From NCBI GenBank assembly GCA_017448985.1, contig JAFSKL010000038.1, positions 1 to 36,483 on the forward strand: DNA of 36,483 bases, given 5' to 3'. The stretch is from Paludibacteraceae bacterium. GTDB lineage: Bacteria > Bacteroidota > Bacteroidia > Bacteroidales > Paludibacteraceae. Within the stretch, counting starts at the first letter, position 1; each line of letters begins with the position of its first letter. Position numbers and translations under genes: made by a program. Of this stretch, positions 1 to 8,256 are shown in pieces. The notes under the pieces were generated by a model, which was given only the letters and a program-made list of their open reading frames with translations, had not been told where the DNA came from and did no database searches.

Positions 1-36
1 AAAATTGAAAATTGAAAGGAAGATGAGAAGAAACAT
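1..36 (-). CDS. Start of an exported protein, cut by the left window edge
   Basis: An ATG at 36-34 opens a frame reading MFLLIFLSIFNF to the window edge. The same residues begin the signal peptides of the TPR and TraB-like proteins to the right, and they come from the same repeated DNA. The identical repeat sits just upstream, including possible GTG starts. It follows the small exported protein gene with a gap of about 65 bases, so it is probably the next gene of the same operon. Only the leader is visible, so the product is unknown. Confidence 0.5.
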   Translation of the reverse strand, partial: MFLLIFLSIFNF

Positions 37-103
37 TCCTTTCACCTTTAACCTTTCACCTTTCACCCTATTTATCCTTTCACTTTTCACCTTTCACTTT
101 TTA
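1..103 (-). repeat. Signal-peptide repeat, copy 1
   Basis: First of three near-identical copies (others at 1495-1625 and 3511-3634). On the minus strand it is a run of GTGAAAGG-type words, then AAAGGAATGTTTCTTCTCAT, then AATTTTCAATTTT words. It holds a start codon and the hydrophobic leader MFLLIFLSIFNF. This copy is cut by the window edge before the cleavage-site region seen in the other two. Confidence 0.9.
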
Positions 104-661
104 GAAATCCTCATCAGCCAAGTCGCCGTTATTCTGTCTGTTCTTCTGGGCAGCCTCCTTATACGATTTCAGCAGGTCTGCAGCCAGCTTGGCCTGATAG
201 CCTTCTGCAATCTCGTAGTCCTTGGCATCGTTCTCCTTATAGACGACGCGAATCTTGATGATGGCCGTGCCCGCTTCCAGGCGGTCGATAACATCCGGCG
301 TGGTCTCGTAGAGCACTTCCGTCCAGTACTTGGTGATCGTGGCGTTGGCTGCTTTCTCGGTGTGTTTGTCCTTCTTCACTTCCACGCCGGGTACACGGTT
401 CAAACGCACCGCCTTGCCGTCCGCAAAACGAATCAGGATTCGTGAGTCGTCGGTGAACTCGTTGTAGGCATTGGTGTTGACCGTCTTCACGAGTAGGGTG
501 GTTACGGCCTGACCATTCTTCTGCTCCTGGCAGAACGCGATCTGCGGCTTGAGGTTCTTGTTGACCGACGCATCGATGTGAATAAACTTGCCGCGTTCCG
601 CAGCGTTGACCAGCATGGTAGTCATCATGAGGGCTACCAACACATTAAATACCTTTTTCAT
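101..661 (-). CDS. Small exported protein of unknown function
   Basis: About 186 residues. The start at 661 (MKKVFNVLVALMM) gives a normal signal peptide ending near VNA/AE; an ATG two codons upstream (667) is also possible. The mature part is soluble and charged (many K, D and E), with no membrane segment and no motif I recognise. It starts inside the 3' end of the TraB-like gene (overlap of about 17 bases), so the two are probably translationally coupled. Unlike its neighbours on both sides, its signal peptide is not made of the shared repeat. Product is likely periplasmic or surface; function not assigned. Confidence 0.75.
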   Translation of the reverse strand: MKKVFNVLVALMMTTMLVNAAERGKFIHIDASVNKNLKPQIAFCQEQKNGQAVTTLLVKTVNTNAYNEFTDDSRILIRFADGKAVRLNRVPGVEVKKDKHTEKAANATITKYWTEVLYETTPDVIDRLEAGTAIIKIRVVYKENDAKDYEIAEGYQAKLAADLLKSYKEAAQKNRQNNGDLADEDF

Positions 662-1610
662 ATACATCTGTTTTATTGTTTTTTATTCCTCTGTTCACGG
701 GCCGAACGCGATATCCCGCAGCCCGCAGCTGTTCCAAGAGCCCTTTGTCTCCGCCCAGATAGACGGCGTTGAGCGTGATGAAGCATTTGCCTTCGGTCAG
801 GTAGGGCTTGAGGCGTTTGACCCATTCTTTGTTGCGCTGGCACCAGACCTTATAGTCCGAAAACGACAGGCTCGTCTTGTTGTCCGGTCCCTCCACCTGG
901 TAGGCCATGTCCGACAGGCGTCCGTCGAGATACATCTGCCGTAAGGTCCTCTCCTGCTTCACTTCGTTCTCCGGATACTCCATCACTTTGATTAGTTCCT
1001 TGCACTGCCAATGGAACGGTTCGCGGTCGAAAAGCATATACATCGTCTCGCCTATGTTGTCCAGTCCGATGACCGGCATGTTGCGTTCCGCAGCTACATT
1101 CTCAAAGAAACTCTCCATCGATTTCTGCTCGTCATACCTGAGCCATTCTTTCATCAATTCCGCCCGATAGAGCTCCGTCAGGTAGGATGGTTTCATCCGG
1201 CACAACTGCTCTAAATTCATCCCGATATTGATGCGAAGACTGTTGTCTATAAACTCGTACTCCTTTTCGCCGTAGAAATTACGCAATATGATAGAGTCGG
1301 GTAGGAGGGCTGCCTGACGCAAAGCGGCGAGCGCTTCGTAGTCCTGCATGGCAAATTCCGTCAGTACTTTGTCGCATTTGCCGAAGCACTTGAACACGTT
1401 GGGTATGGTGTCCAGAAACTGCATCTCGACGTAGCGGTTGGTGGCCAGCACATACGACTTGCTCCGTGCTCCGTTGCCGCTTATCTCGTAGAGGAGCTGG
1501 GCGCGGCAAATTGAAAATTGAAAATTGAAAATGGAAAGGAAGATGAGAAGAAACATTCCTTTCACCTTTAACCTTTCACTTTTCATCCTATTTATCCTTT
1601 CACTTTTCAC
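645..1610 (-). CDS. TraB/GumN-like exported protein with degenerate metal-site motifs
   Basis: About 303-321 residues depending on start (ATGs at 1610, 1586 and 1556; the last is the only one with an ATG at the same place in all three repeat copies). The signal peptide MFLLIFLSIFNFQFSICRAQ is encoded by the repeat. The body follows the TraB/GumN pattern: an opening LLYEISGNG-SYVLATNR block, KPSYLTELYRAEL in the middle, NMPVIGLDNIGE, and a closing LNAVYLGGDKGLLEQLRAAG block. Family members normally have GT-I/M-H in the first block and G-x-HL in the last; here these are ATNR and AVYL, so both family histidines are missing. It is therefore probably a non-catalytic relative. Lies between the TPR gene and the small exported protein gene. 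Confidence 0.7.
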   Translation of the reverse strand: MKSERINRMKSERLKVKGMFLLIFLSIFNFQFSICRAQLLYEISGNGARSKSYVLATNRYVEMQFLDTIPNVFKCFGKCDKVLTEFAMQDYEALAALRQAALLPDSIILRNFYGEKEYEFIDNSLRINIGMNLEQLCRMKPSYLTELYRAELMKEWLRYDEQKSMESFFENVAAERNMPVIGLDNIGETMYMLFDREPFHWQCKELIKVMEYPENEVKQERTLRQMYLDGRLSDMAYQVEGPDNKTSLSFSDYKVWCQRNKEWVKRLKPYLTEGKCFITLNAVYLGGDKGLLEQLRAAGYRVRPVNRGIKNNKTDVYEKGI

Positions 1611-1625
1611 CTTTCACTTTTCACT
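1495..1625 (-). repeat. Signal-peptide repeat, copy 2
   Basis: Copy of the 1-103 repeat, here extending through the signal-peptidase region (codons for SICRAQL). It fills the whole space between the TPR gene stop and the mature part of the TraB-like protein and supplies the latter's start codon and leader. Words: CTTTCAC/CTTTTCAC on one side, AATTGAAA on the other. Confidence 0.9.
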
Positions 1626-3626
1626 TTATTTGAATCTTGCAATCAAATTATATGCCTGATAGATACCCAATTCACCGGCTTTGCTGAGGTCGAGCAGGCC
1701 TTTCTCGTTTTCGCCGGTATAGATATAGGTCAGTCCGCGGTTGAAGTAGGCCTCCGCAAAGTCCGCGTCCTGTTCGATAGCCTGTGTGTAGCAGTGGATA
1801 GCCTCCGTGTAGTTGCGCTGGGCGCAGAGGATGTTCGCTTTGTTGTAGATGGCGAAGGTGAAGTCGGGTTGCAAGCCTAACACATGGTTGTAGTCCCGCA
1901 GTATGAGCTCGTTGTCGGCATCGGTCATCCGCGCCCGCCAGATAGCACGGCAGAAGACGACGACGGGTTCGATCTCTTTGTCGGCCACCAACAGCGCTTT
2001 GGTGCAATCCTCAACGGCGCTGGTGTAGTCCTTGATGATGGCGAACTCGATAGCCCGCGCGAGGTACAAGGTCACATCCTCTTTCTCGTCCATTAGTTGG
2101 GTCAGGCGGCGTATCTCCGAGAAGTGGAAATCCACCATTTCGGCTGTCAGCGTCAGTTCCTGCGAGGTGAACTTAAGCGCTGCCGGCAGCACTTCCCGCT
2201 TGTTGAGCCGGTCCACCAACGGATGATAATAATTGGTCCGTCGCAGACTGCGGTCCTGGGTGTAGTAGCTGAGCACGATACTCGGTTCGTTCACCACATC
2301 CTGGTGGCGTTTCTGCACCGTTCCGCGTGTCTGCGAGTCGTATTTCTGTTCCTCTTCGGGCAAGTCCTGCTGGTTTTGCGCCGTACTGGAAGAGAATTCT
2401 TTGCGGTGATCTTTCTTCTGCGGTTGTGCATCGGCTATCAGCAGGTCGGTGTTCGGCTGTGCGGCCTGTTGCGCCTGAATCTCTTCCTTGCGCTGCTCTA
2501 AGTCTTGCGCTTTCTGGCGGTACAGGTACGCCGCTTTGGTCTTGCCTTGCTGCGACGAGGCTTGGGCCGCCACATAATAGGCAGGCAGGAAATAGGGATA
2601 ACGCGCAATGAGCGAGTCCATATCGCTTACCGCCTCTTTCCATTGTTTGAGCTGCATCTCTACGAGTCCTCGCTGGTAGCGCATCTCGGTGCGGTCGGGC
2701 TTGAGGGAAATAGCCGTGTTCAGATCCGCCAGCGCGTTGTTGTAGTCGCCCACTTCCTGACGCATGATACCTCTGTTATAATAGCAATCGGCATCCCGCG
2801 GTGCTATCTTGACAGCCTCGTTGTAGTCGTTCAAGGCACCCCGATAATTATTGCGGCGGTAGTGAATGATACCCCTGTTGATATAGTCGCCTGCCCATTT
2901 GCTGCCCAAGTTGATGGCCTGGGTCAGTTGCACATAGGCTTCGTCTTCCCGCTCCAGCATGAGGTTGGTCACACCGAGTGCCGACCATACGGCAGGGTTG
3001 GTCTTATCGTATTTGGCGGCTTGCTCAAAGGCCTCCAGGGCAGCCAAGGTGTCGCTTTTGAGGATGCATATACGCCCTTTCTCGCTCCACACGGAGGCTG
3101 ACTGCGGTTCCCTGCGCAATAACTGCTCTATATCCTCAAGAGCTGCGTCATACTGTTTCATCTGCGCGCGTGTGTCTGCGCGTAATAACATATAGGTGCG
3201 ATTCTCCGGCGAGAAGACCAGCGCTTCCGAGTAGTCCGCTTCCGCCTTGGCCAGTTCGTTGAGCTGCAGGTAGATATATCCGCGGGCATAGTAGCAACCC
3301 GGCGAGAAGGGATTCCGCTCGATAGCTGCGTTACAGTCCCGCAAGGCTCCCTGATAGTCCTCCAGCTGAATCTTGGCGATTGCCCGGTAGAAGTACGGCT
3401 CGCTCAGATAGGGTTTGAGATTAATGACCTGATTGAAGTACTGAATCGAAAGGATGTAGTCCTCAAAATACAAGGCGTTCCGTCCGATCGCGGTGATACG
3501 GTCGGTGTTGAGCTGCGCACGGCAAATTGAAAATTTAAAATTGAAAATTGAAAGGAAGATGAGAAGAAACATTCCTTTCACCTTTAACCTTTCACCTTTC
3601 ACCCTATTTATCCTTTCACTTTTCAC
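1626..3626 (-). CDS. Exported tetratricopeptide-repeat (TPR) protein
   Basis: 666 residues from the longest start (3626); ATG at 3572 would give a protein starting at MFLLIFLSIFNFKF. The leader to CRAQ comes from the repeat. After it come many TPR units with the usual W/G/Y/A/P pattern, for example AVWSALGVTNLMLEREDEAY, DADCYYNRGIMRQEVGDYNN and FAEAYFNRGLTYIYTGENEK, in two arrays separated by a charged Q/K/E-rich linker at about residues 380-440. TPR arrays are protein-binding scaffolds; here probably periplasmic or outer-membrane associated. It directly follows the PBP1A gene with only the repeat between, so both are likely on one transcript. Partner unknown. Confidence 0.85.
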   Translation of the reverse strand: MKSERINRVKGERLKVKGMFLLIFLSIFNFKFSICRAQLNTDRITAIGRNALYFEDYILSIQYFNQVINLKPYLSEPYFYRAIAKIQLEDYQGALRDCNAAIERNPFSPGCYYARGYIYLQLNELAKAEADYSEALVFSPENRTYMLLRADTRAQMKQYDAALEDIEQLLRREPQSASVWSEKGRICILKSDTLAALEAFEQAAKYDKTNPAVWSALGVTNLMLEREDEAYVQLTQAINLGSKWAGDYINRGIIHYRRNNYRGALNDYNEAVKIAPRDADCYYNRGIMRQEVGDYNNALADLNTAISLKPDRTEMRYQRGLVEMQLKQWKEAVSDMDSLIARYPYFLPAYYVAAQASSQQGKTKAAYLYRQKAQDLEQRKEEIQAQQAAQPNTDLLIADAQPQKKDHRKEFSSSTAQNQQDLPEEEQKYDSQTRGTVQKRHQDVVNEPSIVLSYYTQDRSLRRTNYYHPLVDRLNKREVLPAALKFTSQELTLTAEMVDFHFSEIRRLTQLMDEKEDVTLYLARAIEFAIIKDYTSAVEDCTKALLVADKEIEPVVVFCRAIWRARMTDADNELILRDYNHVLGLQPDFTFAIYNKANILCAQRNYTEAIHCYTQAIEQDADFAEAYFNRGLTYIYTGENEKGLLDLSKAGELGIYQAYNLIARFK

Positions 3627-3634
3627 CTTTCACC
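3511..3634 (-). repeat. Signal-peptide repeat, copy 3
   Basis: Copy with the CTTTCACC words, the invariant start/leader block and the AATTGAAAATT words, extending into the codons for SICRAQL like copy 2. It occupies the junction between the PBP1A stop and the mature TPR protein. Confidence 0.9.
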
Positions 3635-5911
3635 TTATTTACATCCCTCATTTGGGTCGAACCATGCCGGAACATCGAATTGCTCGTCCGGACTATAGCC
3701 TAAATCCTTATCCGCGAGCACTTTCTGCATATAGAGTGCGCAGATAGGCAAAGCCATTGACGCACCCTGTCCTTCTTTCATATTATCAAAATGTATGCCA
3801 CGATCTTCACCGCCTACCCAAGTACCGCTGACCAGAGACGGCGTGAAGCACATGAACCAGCCGTCGGAGTTGTTGTTGGTCGTGCCGGTTTTGCCGCCCA
3901 TCGGCGCCGTAACACCGTATTTGAAGCGCATCCGTACACCCGTTCCGTGATCCAGCACAGCCCGCAGCATATACAGCATCTTATAGACCGTGGTCTCGCT
4001 GATGATCTCGTGTGTGCGCGGCGTGAAAGAGGCGATCACATTGCCTTTGTTGTCCTCGATACGCGTCACATACAGCGGTTCGGTACGGATGCCTTTGTTG
4101 GCAAAAGTGGTATAGGCATCTACCATCTCCTCCACACTCACTTCGCAGGGACCCAGACACAGCGACACGACGGGATCCAGCTGTCCCTGGATGCCGAAGG
4201 ACTGCATGATCTTGACCAGCTGTTCGGGCGTGAAGAGCGACATCAGGTAGGCCGACATCCAGTTGGACGACTCTTTCAGTCCCCAGGTCAGCGTCACGGT
4301 GTCGCCTCTGTGCTTGCCGTGCGTATCTCGAGGCATCCATACTTTTCCGTCAGGCAGCTCAATGCTGATCGAGTCATAGACCCACTTGTCGCACGGCCAC
4401 ATTCCCTCGTCCATCGCCAAGGTATAGAGGTAGGGCTTGACGGTTGAGCCGACTTGCCGACGGCCTTTGGTAGTCATGTCATACTGGAAATGCGCAAAGT
4501 TGGGTCCGCCGACATAGGCTTTGACATGACCTGTATGCGGGTCCATCGACATGAATCCGCAGCGCAAGTAACTCTTCTGCCATTTGATCGAATCGTAAGG
4601 CGTCAGAATGGTGTCGATCATGCCGCGGTCGTAAGTGAAGACCTGCATCTCACGCGGTGTATGGAAGGCGTTCAGGATGGAGTCGGTGCTGACGCCTGCC
4701 CGTTTCATGTTGCGGTAACGGTCGGTCTGGCGCATCGAGCGATTCATGATGCCGTCGATCTCTTCTTGGGTCAAGGAACGGGAGAAAGGTGCGTTTTTCT
4801 TCTTCTGCAGCTCCTTGAAGAAGGACTTCTGCTGGGCCTGCATATGCTCGCTCACGGCCTCTTCGGCATACTGCTGCATCCGTGAATCGATAGTCGTGTA
4901 GATCTTCAAACCATCCTGGTAGATATCGTATTTGCTGCCGTCGGCTTTCCTATTTTCATCCCTCTCGCAGAAACCGTATAAGGGGTTGTTGTCCCACTGC
5001 CAACGATCCAACAGATACTGCTGCTTGTTCCATTCGGGATAGTCGCTTTCCTTCGGCTCTTTGGCTGTCAGCATCACGCGCAAGTACTCACGCAAATAGG
5101 GCGCGGCTCCTTGCTTGTGATCCACGGAGCGGTAATGGAGTTCGAGCGGGAGCGCAGCGATGGAGTCACGCGTTGCCTCATCTATATAGCCGTACTTCTC
5201 CATCTGTCCGAGCACCACATTCCGCCGCTTGGTGGCCCGTTCCGGATGGCGAACAGGATTATAGAGCGACGGGTTCTTACACATCCCGACCAACAAGGCC
5301 GATTCCTCCAGCTTGAGGTTCGACGGGGTGGAGGAGAAATAGACTTGCGAAGCCGATTGGATACCTACTGCATTGTAGAGGAAATCGAACTGATTGAGGT
5401 ACATCAGCAGTATCTCGTCCTTCGAATAGAGCCGCTCCAGCTTGGTGGCAATGACCCATTCGATGGGTTTCTGCATGGCCCGTTCGAAGATATTGTTGGC
5501 GCGGGGAGACCATAACTGCTTGGCCAACTGTTGCGTCAAGGTACTACCGCCTCCGGCACGGCCTAACTTAAGCACGGCGCGGAACATGGACTTGAAATCG
5601 ACGCCCGTATGCTGGTAGAAACGCACATCCTCGGTCGCTATCAGGGCATTGACCAGGTTGGGCGACAGGTCCGAATATTGCACACCGATGCGGTTCTCAT
5701 AGCGGTAATAACGACCAAGAGACTGCATGTCGGCGGAAATGACCTCGCTCGCGAAAGTGTTCTTCGGATTCTGCAGCTCCTCCAACGGCGGCAAGTAGCC
5801 CAACGCACCTTTGGCGATCAGCCAAATCACTAAAAAGGCCACCAGGATGCCTCCGAAGAACAGGCTCCAGAACCAAATCAAAAACGGTTTGTACCAGCTT
5901 TTTGTGTTCAT
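3635..5911 (-). CDS. Class A penicillin-binding protein (PBP1A type)
   Basis: 758-residue bifunctional peptidoglycan synthase. One N-terminal membrane anchor (residues about 10-33). Glycosyltransferase family 51 domain: EDVRFYQHTG with catalytic E94, and GGSTLTQQLAKQLW at 121-134. Transpeptidase domain: SxxK at S489-K492 (STVK), SxN at S548-N550, KTG at 674-676. All catalytic motifs are present. It polymerises glycan strands and cross-links stems in the periplasm. Its ATG overlaps the HemW stop by four bases (ATGA), so translation is probably coupled. Length and domain order are normal for Bacteroidota PBP1A. Confidence 0.95.
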   Translation of the reverse strand: MNTKSWYKPFLIWFWSLFFGGILVAFLVIWLIAKGALGYLPPLEELQNPKNTFASEVISADMQSLGRYYRYENRIGVQYSDLSPNLVNALIATEDVRFYQHTGVDFKSMFRAVLKLGRAGGGSTLTQQLAKQLWSPRANNIFERAMQKPIEWVIATKLERLYSKDEILLMYLNQFDFLYNAVGIQSASQVYFSSTPSNLKLEESALLVGMCKNPSLYNPVRHPERATKRRNVVLGQMEKYGYIDEATRDSIAALPLELHYRSVDHKQGAAPYLREYLRVMLTAKEPKESDYPEWNKQQYLLDRWQWDNNPLYGFCERDENRKADGSKYDIYQDGLKIYTTIDSRMQQYAEEAVSEHMQAQQKSFFKELQKKKNAPFSRSLTQEEIDGIMNRSMRQTDRYRNMKRAGVSTDSILNAFHTPREMQVFTYDRGMIDTILTPYDSIKWQKSYLRCGFMSMDPHTGHVKAYVGGPNFAHFQYDMTTKGRRQVGSTVKPYLYTLAMDEGMWPCDKWVYDSISIELPDGKVWMPRDTHGKHRGDTVTLTWGLKESSNWMSAYLMSLFTPEQLVKIMQSFGIQGQLDPVVSLCLGPCEVSVEEMVDAYTTFANKGIRTEPLYVTRIEDNKGNVIASFTPRTHEIISETTVYKMLYMLRAVLDHGTGVRMRFKYGVTAPMGGKTGTTNNNSDGWFMCFTPSLVSGTWVGGEDRGIHFDNMKEGQGASMALPICALYMQKVLADKDLGYSPDEQFDVPAWFDPNEGCK

Positions 5912-6981
5912 ATCATCAAATCTTCAATTATTCTGTTTAAAATATGTATGCCTTTTCGGGTGGCGACGATGTGTCCGTCTGCCGTTTGGCACAACAGGCC
6001 GGATGCTATCCAATGCTCCATGTCGCCTTTTATCTGCGAACGCGGAACGCCTTTGTTGGTCCTTAAACCTAACATGATGCTTTCGTTATACAGGTCTCGT
6101 TCGGTCAGTGTCTCGCTTTCGCGTTGCAGCGTGCCGTTGATTATGCCCGATATGTATGTCTCTATGTCGCTCGGGTTCCAACTGCGTATGTGGCCGACAT
6201 AACTGTGTGCGCCTGCGCCGATGCCTATGTACGGCGTGCCGTTCCAATAACAGCCGTTGTGCTTCGACTCGTAGCCAGGCAACGCAAAATTGCTTACTTC
6301 GTAATGCACGAATCCTGCTTGTCCCAACCGCTCGCATAGGCGGTCGTACATCGCGTTCTCCGTCTCTTCGTCAACAGGCGTTATCTGCCCTTGGTCCCGT
6401 AACTGCGTCAGCGCCGTGCCTTCTTCGTACATCAGTCCGTAGGTTGATATATGCTGTATGCCGAGGCGCAAGGCTGCTTCCATGTCCGCTTTCCATTCCT
6501 TCATCGTCTGCGTCGGCAAGGCGTACATCAGGTCGATCGACATATTCTCAAACCCTGCCTCCTTGGCCATCTGTACCGCTTCGATTGCTTGCTGTGCATT
6601 GTGCCGACGACCGATGAGTTCCAGCAAACGGTCCTGAAACGACTGAATACCGATGGAGAGCCTATTCACTCCCGCTTGGCGGATAGTCTGCAGGTACTCG
6701 TTCGTCGCATCGCCGGGATTGAGTTCCATCGTTATCTCTTTCGCTTCGTCTGTGCCGATAGCCTCAATGATGCGCCGGATCTGCTCCGCCTGCAACTGGC
6801 TCGGTGTCCCGCCGCCTATGTATATCGTCCGAACGGGCTCGTCCGCCTCGTTCCTGCGTGCCGCTATCTCCGTAATCACCGCCTCTATGTACGCCTCGCG
6901 TCGCTCCAAGAGGGTAGTGGAGAAGAAGTCGCAATACAAGCAACGCTTCTTGCAAAACGGGATATGGACATAGATACCCAT
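5908..6981 (-). CDS. hemW: HemW-type radical SAM heme chaperone
   Basis: 357 residues, homologous to oxygen-independent coproporphyrinogen oxidase but of the shorter HemW type. The protein begins MGIYVHIPFCKKRCLYCDFF, giving the CxxxCxxC iron-sulfur site at C10, C14 and C17; IYIGGGTPSQL is the SAM-binding glycine motif. HemW proteins bind and transfer heme rather than oxidise coproporphyrinogen; the CxxxCxxC without a further cysteine fits HemW. Cytoplasmic. Followed by PBP1A with an ATGA overlap and preceded by RarA with a gap made of word repeats. Confidence 0.9.
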   Translation of the reverse strand: MGIYVHIPFCKKRCLYCDFFSTTLLERREAYIEAVITEIAARRNEADEPVRTIYIGGGTPSQLQAEQIRRIIEAIGTDEAKEITMELNPGDATNEYLQTIRQAGVNRLSIGIQSFQDRLLELIGRRHNAQQAIEAVQMAKEAGFENMSIDLMYALPTQTMKEWKADMEAALRLGIQHISTYGLMYEEGTALTQLRDQGQITPVDEETENAMYDRLCERLGQAGFVHYEVSNFALPGYESKHNGCYWNGTPYIGIGAGAHSYVGHIRSWNPSDIETYISGIINGTLQRESETLTERDLYNESIMLGLRTNKGVPRSQIKGDMEHWIASGLLCQTADGHIVATRKGIHILNRIIEDLMI

Positions 6982-7011
6982 GTACGATTTACGATGTACG
7001 ATTTACGATTT
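6981..7011. repeat. Junction word repeat (GTACGATTTACGAT)
   Basis: Iterated TACGATT/TGTACGA words fill the rarA-hemW junction and run into the last RarA codons (KS-stop). The same word family occurs at 8225-8256. Confidence 0.85.
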
Positions 7012-8226
7012 CTTCCAAAACTCCGTTCCCACCAGCTCGTCCGGCAAGTACTGCTGGGCTACCCAATGTCCCGGGAAGTCATGCGGGTACTTGTATCCGT
7101 CCGAATAGCCCAACTCTTTCATCAGACTCGTCGGCGCGTTTCTCAGATGCAGCGGAACGGGTAAATTGCCCGTCTCACGCACTTTGGCCAACGCCGCATC
7201 GATCGCCAGGTAGGCGGAGTTGTCTTTCTTGCAGGTCGCCAAGTAAATGGTCGTCTCCGCCAACGAGATTCGTCCTTCCGGCCAGCCTATCTTGTTCACC
7301 ACCTCGAAGCAGGTATTGGCCAGCAACATCGCATTGGGATTGGCCAAACCGATATCCTCGCTTGCCGAGATCACCAGCCGACGCGCAATGAACTTCGGGT
7401 CCTCGCCGCCTTCGATCATCCGTGCGAGCCAGTAGATAGCCGCTTGCGGGTCACTGCCACGGATCGATTTGATGAACGCTGAGATGATATCATAGTGCAT
7501 CTCGCCGTCCTTGTCGTAGGCCAATGGGTTTTGCTGCAACTGCTTGGTCACGGTGTCGTTGTCGATGATCTTGACGCCGCTGTTGCTTACCAACTCGATG
7601 ATATTGAGCAACTTACGCGCGTCGCCTCCGCTGAATCGCAGCAAGGCATCCGTGTCCTTCACTTCCAATCCCAACGAACGGATCTGCTCGTCCTGCGTCA
7701 GTGCGCGGTTCAGCAGCTCCAACAGGTCGTCCTTGTCCAGCGACTTGAGCACATACACCTGACAACGGCTCAACAGCGGCGTTATAACCTCAAAACTCGG
7801 GTTTTCGGTCGTGGCACCGATCAGCGTGATCGTTCCTTCTTCTACTGCCCCCAACAAACTGTCTTGCTGTGACTTGCTGAATCGGTGAATCTCGTCGATG
7901 AACAGGATAGGACTTCTGCCATCTGTAGGAGCGAATAAACCGTTGTTGATGGAAGCCGTCCTTTTGGCCTTGTCGATGACATCCCGCACTTCTTTCACGC
8001 CGCTCGTCACGGCACTCAGCGTGTAGAACGGCCGTTGTAACTGATGCGCAATGATACGCGCAAGAGTCGTCTTACCTACACCCGGAGGACCCCACATGAT
8101 GAAACTGGCGATGTTACCGCTCTCTATCATCTGACGGAGGATAGCTCCTTGTCCTACCAGATGTTTCTGACCTATGTACTCGTCCAGCGTCTTCGGGCGC
8201 AAGCGTTCTGCTAATGGTAAACTCAT
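7003..8226 (-). CDS. rarA: Replication-associated recombination protein A (RarA/MgsA)
   Basis: 407-residue AAA+ ATPase. Walker A GPPGVGKT at 46-53, Walker B ILFIDEIHRF at 107-116, sensor-1 ATTENPSFEV, then the C-terminal MgsA region including RMIEGGEDPKFIARRLVISA and a YKYPHDFPGHWVAQQYLP block typical of RarA. It acts on stalled replication forks in the cytoplasm together with SSB and recombination factors. Lies between recN and hemW on the same strand; gaps are short and made of the same word repeat. Standard length and intact motifs. Confidence 0.95.
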   Translation of the reverse strand: MSLPLAERLRPKTLDEYIGQKHLVGQGAILRQMIESGNIASFIMWGPPGVGKTTLARIIAHQLQRPFYTLSAVTSGVKEVRDVIDKAKRTASINNGLFAPTDGRSPILFIDEIHRFSKSQQDSLLGAVEEGTITLIGATTENPSFEVITPLLSRCQVYVLKSLDKDDLLELLNRALTQDEQIRSLGLEVKDTDALLRFSGGDARKLLNIIELVSNSGVKIIDNDTVTKQLQQNPLAYDKDGEMHYDIISAFIKSIRGSDPQAAIYWLARMIEGGEDPKFIARRLVISASEDIGLANPNAMLLANTCFEVVNKIGWPEGRISLAETTIYLATCKKDNSAYLAIDAALAKVRETGNLPVPLHLRNAPTSLMKELGYSDGYKYPHDFPGHWVAQQYLPDELVGTEFWKKS

Positions 8227-8256
8227 TTACGATGTACGATTTACGATGTACGATTA
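8225..8256. repeat. Junction word repeat (GTACGATTTACGAT)
   Basis: TACGATG/TACGATT words between recN and rarA; the last RecN residues (about RTS-stop) are encoded by the repeat. Confidence 0.85.
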
